11,120 nucleotides of DNA from Lachnospiraceae bacterium. GTDB taxonomy: Bacteria > Bacillota > Clostridia > Lachnospirales > Lachnospiraceae. Location of the stretch: NCBI GenBank assembly GCA_900764225.1, contig CAAFNG010000026.1, positions 1-11,120 on the forward strand, given 5' to 3'. Shown here in pieces: positions 7,636 through 11,120 of this stretch (the first letter of the stretch is position 1; each line of letters begins with the position of its first letter). Below the pieces are notes generated by a model that was given only the letters and a program-made list of their open reading frames with translations, did not search any database and had not been told where the DNA came from. The translations under genes and the position numbers were made by a program.

Positions 7636-8391
7636 ATGAGTGATCTGATTACAGTGCAGGGAGTGGTGCTTTCTGCCATGCCGGTGGGAGACTATGACAA
7701 GCGGATCGTTCTCCTTACAAGGGAGCGGGGAAAAATTTCCGCTTTTGCAAAAGGGGCAATGAGACAGAACAGTCCGTTCATGGCGGCAGCCAATCCCTTT
7801 GTGTTCGGAAGCTTTACCCTTTATGAGGGAAGAACAAGCTATAATCTCAATCAGGTCAGTGTACAGCATCATTTTGTGGAGCTGGCCACGCAGCAGCCGG
7901 GCGTGTATTACGGCTATTATTTTCTGGAGCTTGCGGACTATTTTGGCAAGGAAGGAACGGATGAGAAAGAGATGATGAATCTTCTTTATGTCACCATTAA
8001 AGCGATTCTCAATCCTCATATTGATGACCGGCTTGTGCGCTGCATTTATGAGCTTCGCACTATGACAGTCCAGGGGCTGATGCCACAGCTGTTCCAGTGT
8101 GCGGACTGTGGAAAAGAGCTTACAGAAGACGAAAAAGAGCTGTTTTTTTCCCAGGATGAGCATGGGCTTCTCTGCAGTGACTGCAGCAGGAGGGCTGTGG
8201 ACAGGAAACGGATCTCAGAGGCTGCACTGTATGCGATGCGGTACATAGCCGTTTCCCCGCTGTCAAAATTATATACGTTTACTGTACGTGAGGATGTGCT
8301 CCGGGAGCTGGAACGTCATATTTACCGGTATACAGAGCTGAACACAGATAAGCGCTTCAAAAGTCTTGAAATTCTGGAAATGATGCGGTGA
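7636..8391 (+). CDS. recO: DNA repair protein RecO
   Basis: RecO is a recombination mediator that works with RecR (and RecF) to load RecA on SSB-coated single-stranded DNA and that anneals complementary strands. The 251-residue length is normal. The N-terminal OB-fold region shows VQGVVLSAMPVGDYDKRIVLLT (residues 7-28 region) followed by KGAMRQNSPF. The C-terminal zinc site is CADC (Cys155, Cys158) with CSDC (Cys180, Cys183), so the finger is complete. The start ATG lies 3 nt after the era stop and has no good Shine-Dalgarno, only A-rich sequence, which points to translation coupled to era. The gene ends 110 nt before glyQS, with that gene's promoter between them. No terminator for the era-recO unit was identified. 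Confidence 0.97.
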   Translation: MSDLITVQGVVLSAMPVGDYDKRIVLLTRERGKISAFAKGAMRQNSPFMAAANPFVFGSFTLYEGRTSYNLNQVSVQHHFVELATQQPGVYYGYYFLELADYFGKEGTDEKEMMNLLYVTIKAILNPHIDDRLVRCIYELRTMTVQGLMPQLFQCADCGKELTEDEKELFFSQDEHGLLCSDCSRRAVDRKRISEAALYAMRYIAVSPLSKLYTFTVREDVLRELERHIYRYTELNTDKRFKSLEILEMMR

Positions 8392-8404
8392 CTGGGAAAT
8401 ATCC

Positions 8405-8433
8405 TTGAAAAATCACAGGGATGCTAGTATAAT
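8405..8433 (+). promoter_or_regulatory. Near-consensus promoter for glyQS
   Basis: TTGAAA (8405-8410) and a perfect TATAAT (8428-8433) are separated by exactly 17 nt. Transcription should begin near 8440, giving a leader of about 60 nt, consistent with strong constitutive expression. Confidence 0.88.
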
Positions 8434-8453
8434 AAGACCAAAAAATGTAAAAA

Positions 8454-8480
8454 ACAGCTTTCATAAAGCAGGAGAGCTGT
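8454..8480 (+). other. Short glyQS leader with two mutually exclusive small hairpins
   Basis: ACAGCT (8454-8459) can pair with AGCTGT (8475-8480), or GCTTT (8457-8461) can pair with AAAGC (8465-8469). The two share bases, so only one can form. Both are small and there is no U-tract. No T-box sequence is present, and the leader is too short to hold one. Confidence 0.4.
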
Positions 8481-8501
8481 AAGTCAAGAGGAGAAAAAAT
8501 C

Positions 8502-9896
8502 ATGGAAAAAACAATGGAAAAGATCGTAGCTCTTGCAAAAGCCAGAGGATTTGTTTATCCAGGTTCCGAGATCTACGGTGGCCTGGCTAACACATGGGAT
8601 TACGGTAATCTCGGTGTAGAGCTTAAAAATAACGTAAAACGTGCATGGTGGCAGAAATTCGTACAGGAGTCTCCGTACAACGTAGGTGTTGACTGTGCGA
8701 TCCTTATGAATCCACAGACATGGATCGCTTCCGGACATCTTGGCGGATTTTCTGATCCTCTTATGGACTGTAAAGAGTGCCATGAGCGTTTCCGTGCAGA
8801 TAAGCTGATCGAGGATTACTGTGCAGAGCATGACATTGCCATTGAGGGAAGTGTTGATGCCTGGTCACAGGAGAAGATGATGGACTTTATCAAGGAGCAT
8901 GAGGTAGCATGCCCGAGCTGTGGCAAGCACAACTTCACAGATATCCGTCAGTTCAACCTGATGTTCAAGACATTCCAGGGTGTTACTGAGGATGCCAAGA
9001 ATACCGTATATTTAAGACCGGAGACAGCACAGGGTATCTTTGTAAACTTCAAGAATGTACAGAGAACATCCCGTAAGAAGATTCCGTTTGGTATCGGCCA
9101 GATTGGTAAATCTTTCCGTAACGAGATCACACCTGGTAACTTCACATTCCGTACACGTGAGTTCGAGCAGATGGAGCTTGAGTTCTTCTGTGAGCCGGAT
9201 ACAGACCTTGAGTGGTTTGCATACTGGAAGAAGTTCTGTCTTGACTGGCTGAGCTCCCTTGGTCTTAAGGATGACGAGGTTCGTTACCGTGATCATGATA
9301 AGGAAGAGCTGAGCTTCTACAGCAAGGCTACTACAGACGTAGAGTTCCTGTTCCCGTTTGGATGGGGCGAGCTCTGGGGAATCGCAGACAGAACAGATTA
9401 TGACCTGACACAGCATCAGAACGTATCCGGTCAGGATCTGACATACTTCGATGATGAGAAGAAACAGAAATACATTCCGTATGTTATCGAGCCGTCACTT
9501 GGAGCAGACCGTATGGTTCTCGCATTCCTCTGCAGTGCTTATGACGAGGAAGTTCTGGATGCAGAGAAGAATGATGTTCGTACAGTTCTTCATTTCCATC
9601 CGGTCCTTGCCCCGGTTAAGATCGGTGTGCTTCCGCTTTCCAAGAAGCTTAACGAGGGTGCAGAGAAGATCTTCCACCAGCTCTCCAAGAAATACAACTG
9701 CGAGTATGATGACCGTGGAAACATCGGTAAACGTTACCGCAGACAGGATGAGATCGGTACTCCATTCTGCATCACTTATGATTTCGAGTCTGAGAATGAC
9801 GGTGCTGTTACTGTCCGTGACCGTGACACCATGGAGCAGGTACGTGTGAAGATTGATGAGCTTGACGCATACTTTGCTGACAAATTTACTTTCTAA
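8502..9896 (+). CDS. glyQS: Glycine--tRNA ligase, dimeric class II type
   Basis: This enzyme attaches glycine to tRNA-Gly using ATP. At 464 residues in one chain it is the alpha2 form shared with archaea, eukaryotes and many Firmicutes, not the alpha2beta2 GlyQ/GlyS form. Diagnostic segments are an N-terminal [21 protein letters not shown], a zinc-site-like CKEC and CPSC pair in the insertion domain, [11 protein letters not shown], the class II motif 2 region [23 protein letters not shown], and motif 3 in [13 protein letters not shown]. The C-terminal anticodon-binding domain starts near [17 protein letters not shown] 8502 follows AAGAGGAG (8486-8493). Codon choice is visibly more biased (many CGT, GGT and GTT) than in the genes upstream, fitting high expression. 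It has its own promoter and terminator, so it is probably monocistronic. Confidence 0.98.
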   Translation: MEKTMEKIVALAKARGFVYPGSEIYGGLANTWDYGNLGVELKNNVKRAWWQKFVQESPYNVGVDCAILMNPQTWIASGHLGGFSDPLMDCKECHERFRADKLIEDYCAEHDIAIEGSVDAWSQEKMMDFIKEHEVACPSCGKHNFTDIRQFNLMFKTFQGVTEDAKNTVYLRPETAQGIFVNFKNVQRTSRKKIPFGIGQIGKSFRNEITPGNFTFRTREFEQMELEFFCEPDTDLEWFAYWKKFCLDWLSSLGLKDDEVRYRDHDKEELSFYSKATTDVEFLFPFGWGELWGIADRTDYDLTQHQNVSGQDLTYFDDEKKQKYIPYVIEPSLGADRMVLAFLCSAYDEEVLDAEKNDVRTVLHFHPVLAPVKIGVLPLSKKLNEGAEKIFHQLSKKYNCEYDDRGNIGKRYRRQDEIGTPFCITYDFESENDGAVTVRDRDTMEQVRVKIDELDAYFADKFTF

Positions 9897-9925
9897 ACTG
9901 ATCTGAAAATTAGACTAAACAGAGA

Positions 9926-9964
9926 AACACCCCCGGCTGCTGGTTCAGACCGGAGGTGTTTTTT
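9926..9964 (+). terminator. Terminator shared by glyQS and the convergent araC-type gene
   Basis: The arms 9926-9936 (AACACCCCCGG) and 9950-9960 (CCGGAGGTGTT) pair over 11 positions with one C-A mismatch and a 13-nt loop. Six T residues end the structure at 9959-9964 on the plus strand. On the minus strand the hairpin is followed by a moderately T-rich run (TTTCTCTGTTT), so it could act in both directions. Confidence 0.9.
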
Positions 9965-10811
9965 GAATAAGCTTATTCTTCATCCGCCAGCTTCTTGGCG
10001 AAATTCCGTATATATTTTTGAATGCCCGGGAAAAATGAAGCTGATTGGGATAGCCCACAGCATTTCCGATATCTGCAATAGAAAGAGATGTGATCTTCAG
10101 AAGCTCTGCGGCCTTGCTCATACGATAGCTGATGAGAAATTCCTGTGGTGAACGGCCGATGGTATCGTGGAAGATCTTTCCGAAATAGCTTCGGTTGAGT
10201 CCGCAGCAGGCAGCGATATCCTCCACAGAGATATCATTCTGAAAATTCTGCTCAATAAAGGAAAGTGCCTCCTTGATATAGAAATCACGGATACTTCCAT
10301 CCTGTTTCATGCGGACTGTTTTTGCGGAGCGCATAAAATAATCCAGGAAAAGCCAGGTATGTCCGATGAGATGAAAAGGTGACTCCTGGGAATTGTGGCA
10401 GATGTAGAGCATTTCTTCCATCATCTTCTGGCGGAGTTCGGAATTGTGGCTGTGGTAGACCGGCTGATTCAGGCTTAAGCCGGCAGTCTCTACGATCTCT
10501 TTTGCCCGGAGACCGTCAAATTCCACCCAGGTATATTCCCATGGAAAGCTGGTGTCTGCAATATAGGTGTTGATCTGTCCCGGAAAAAGCATAAAGCCCT
10601 GGCCGCTCTTGATCTGAAAATTGACGGTTTCTCCGGCAGAATTATTCGCCATCAAAGTCCCGGTGCCGGAGATCACATAATGGAAGATATAGTGGTTACG
10701 CACAGCAGGACCGAAGGAATGTGCCGGAGCACAGTGCTCCCAGCCGTACTGATATAAGCCGATGTCAACGAAATTTTCATTGGGAAAAACAGAAAAAAGA
10801 AGATCGTTCAT
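9945..10811 (-). CDS. AraC-family transcriptional regulator
   Basis: A 288-residue regulator with an N-terminal cupin-like ligand-binding domain (about residues 15-100; SFGPAVRNHYIFHYVISGTG and GQGFMLFPGQINTY are typical) and a C-terminal double helix-turn-helix. The first HTH is in ISVEDIAACCGLNRSYFGKIF (about 194-214). The second is in LSIADIGNAVGYPNQLHFSRAF (about 243-264), followed by GISPRSWR. This arrangement is common in regulators of sugar uptake and glycosidase genes, where it is often divergent from the regulated operon; the ligand and target here are unknown. ATG 10811 is preceded on the minus strand by AGGGTG (10817-10822), 5 nt away. The gene converges on glyQS and its stop codon (9945-9947) sits in the loop of the shared terminator, so the last codons encode one arm of that stem. 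Confidence 0.95.
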   Translation of the reverse strand: MNDLLFSVFPNENFVDIGLYQYGWEHCAPAHSFGPAVRNHYIFHYVISGTGTLMANNSAGETVNFQIKSGQGFMLFPGQINTYIADTSFPWEYTWVEFDGLRAKEIVETAGLSLNQPVYHSHNSELRQKMMEEMLYICHNSQESPFHLIGHTWLFLDYFMRSAKTVRMKQDGSIRDFYIKEALSFIEQNFQNDISVEDIAACCGLNRSYFGKIFHDTIGRSPQEFLISYRMSKAAELLKITSLSIADIGNAVGYPNQLHFSRAFKNIYGISPRSWRMKNKLIQKTPPV

Positions 10812-10852
10812 ATATTCACCCTGTATTATAAGAGATTTTGTGTACTATCAGC

Positions 10853-10882
10853 ATTATATAGCAAAAGAACGGAGAATTTCAA
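10853..10882 (-). promoter_or_regulatory. Probable promoter of the araC-type gene
   Basis: On the minus strand TTGAAA (10877-10882) and a perfect TATAAT (10853-10858) are 18 nt apart, placing the start near 10846 and giving a leader of about 35 nt. A second TATAAT (10825-10830) is too close to the start codon to leave the ribosome binding site in the transcript. Confidence 0.72.
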
Positions 10883-10902
10883 TAAATATACAGAAAAATG
10901 TA

Positions 10903-10920
10903 TTTCATTACAAAATGAAA
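10903..10920. repeat. Inverted repeat TTTCATT-ACAA-AATGAAA
   Basis: Perfect 7-bp arms with a 4-nt spacer, about 20 nt upstream of the -35 of the araC-type gene. The position suits a regulator binding site, but AT-rich DNA yields such repeats by chance. Confidence 0.45.
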
Positions 10921-10988
10921 AAAACAGGCATGGTTTTTTGATGTGAAAAACGTACAAAAATAAAGAAAAAACTTTGTGAAGAATTTAA

Positions 10989-11002
10989 GTTTCTCGAGAA
11001 AC
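10989..11002. repeat. Perfect 14-bp palindrome GTTTCTCGAGAAAC
   Basis: An uninterrupted self-complementary 14-mer in otherwise AT-rich intergenic DNA. It is a candidate operator for a dimeric regulator. AraC proteins more often bind direct repeats, so it may belong to a different regulator of a divergent gene outside the window. Confidence 0.6.
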
Positions 11003-11120
11003 CATTTGATTTTGGCGGAATACTGGAATATGCTCATCTCAGATAAAATATTGAAGTAAGGAGATTCTGGAAGATGTAAAAAAACAAAACATAAGGAAAT
11101 AAAAACATAATATATCAAAA

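Larger units (their letters stand above)
10812..11120. other. AT-rich intergenic region beyond the araC-type start
   Basis: About 309 nt with many A and T runs and no supported gene. It contains the likely promoter of the AraC-type gene (minus strand), two inverted repeats (10903-10920 and 10989-11002) and, near the right edge, an AAGGAG followed by ATG-TAA. A divergent gene just past the window would fit, but its promoter is not clear here; TAAAAT at 11044-11049 lacks a good -35. Confidence 0.7.

Noticed and set aside
8392..8501. T-box riboswitch upstream of glyQS
   Set aside because: No T-box core sequence and no terminator/antiterminator pair are present, and the gap to recO is only 110 nt including the promoter.
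10919..10939. A-run and T-run hairpin (AAAAAAC with GTTTTTT) as a terminator
   Set aside because: Six of seven pairs are A-T, so the stem is too weak, and no gene ends nearby on either strand.
10915..10941. Short plus-strand frame MKKTGMVF after an ATG in the intergenic region
   Set aside because: Only eight codons, no ribosome binding site upstream, and the ATG is part of an inverted repeat.
10879..11118. A 79-codon minus-strand open frame ending beside the araC-type promoter
   Set aside because: It is Phe/Tyr/Ile-rich as expected from translating AT-rich spacer, runs to the window edge so no ribosome binding site can be judged, and its end overlaps the promoter. No family resemblance is seen.

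Overview
The window looks like chromosomal DNA of a gut-type Clostridia (Bacillota), most likely a Lachnospiraceae member. This is inferred from strong AGGAGG ribosome binding sites, near-consensus sigma-A promoters, moderate GC coding DNA with very AT-rich spacers, a dimeric (alpha2) glycyl-tRNA synthetase, a long M16C peptidase, the era-recO pair, and two small proteins resembling families I associate with Lachnospiraceae. No mobile element, CRISPR array, rRNA or tRNA gene was seen.

Region 1 (1-3650, plus strand) is an accessory-flavoured cluster. It holds the 3' two thirds of an exodeoxyribonuclease III gene (exoA/xth type), a 641-residue GH13 protein with an N-terminal CBM48-like domain, a small histidine-rich DUF5662-like protein whose start lies inside the GH13 gene, and a 192-residue protein resembling DUF6553. 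The last has its own extended -10 promoter, and an intrinsic terminator closes the group. The exonuclease fragment has Ser where homologues carry the active-site Tyr. The GH13 protein keeps the family scaffold but has lost the nucleophile, the acid/base residue and the usual region I and region IV side chains, so it looks like a pseudoenzyme.

Region 2 (3650-9964, plus strand) is housekeeping: a 974-residue M16C (PreP-like) zinc peptidase, the GTPase Era (ribosome assembly), RecO (recombinational repair) and glycyl-tRNA synthetase. era and recO are 3 nt apart. glyQS has a near-consensus promoter, a short leader and a strong terminator.

Region 3 (9945-11120) holds an AraC-family regulator on the minus strand, convergent with glyQS. 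Its stop codon lies in the loop of the shared terminator hairpin. Beyond its start is an AT-rich intergenic region of about 300 nt that contains its likely promoter and two inverted repeats. Its regulatory target is probably a divergent gene outside the window, which cannot be seen.

No complete new multi-gene defence or mobile system is evident. The best candidates for something undescribed are the apparently dead GH13 protein with its two uncharacterised neighbours, and the Tyr-to-Ser change in the exonuclease.
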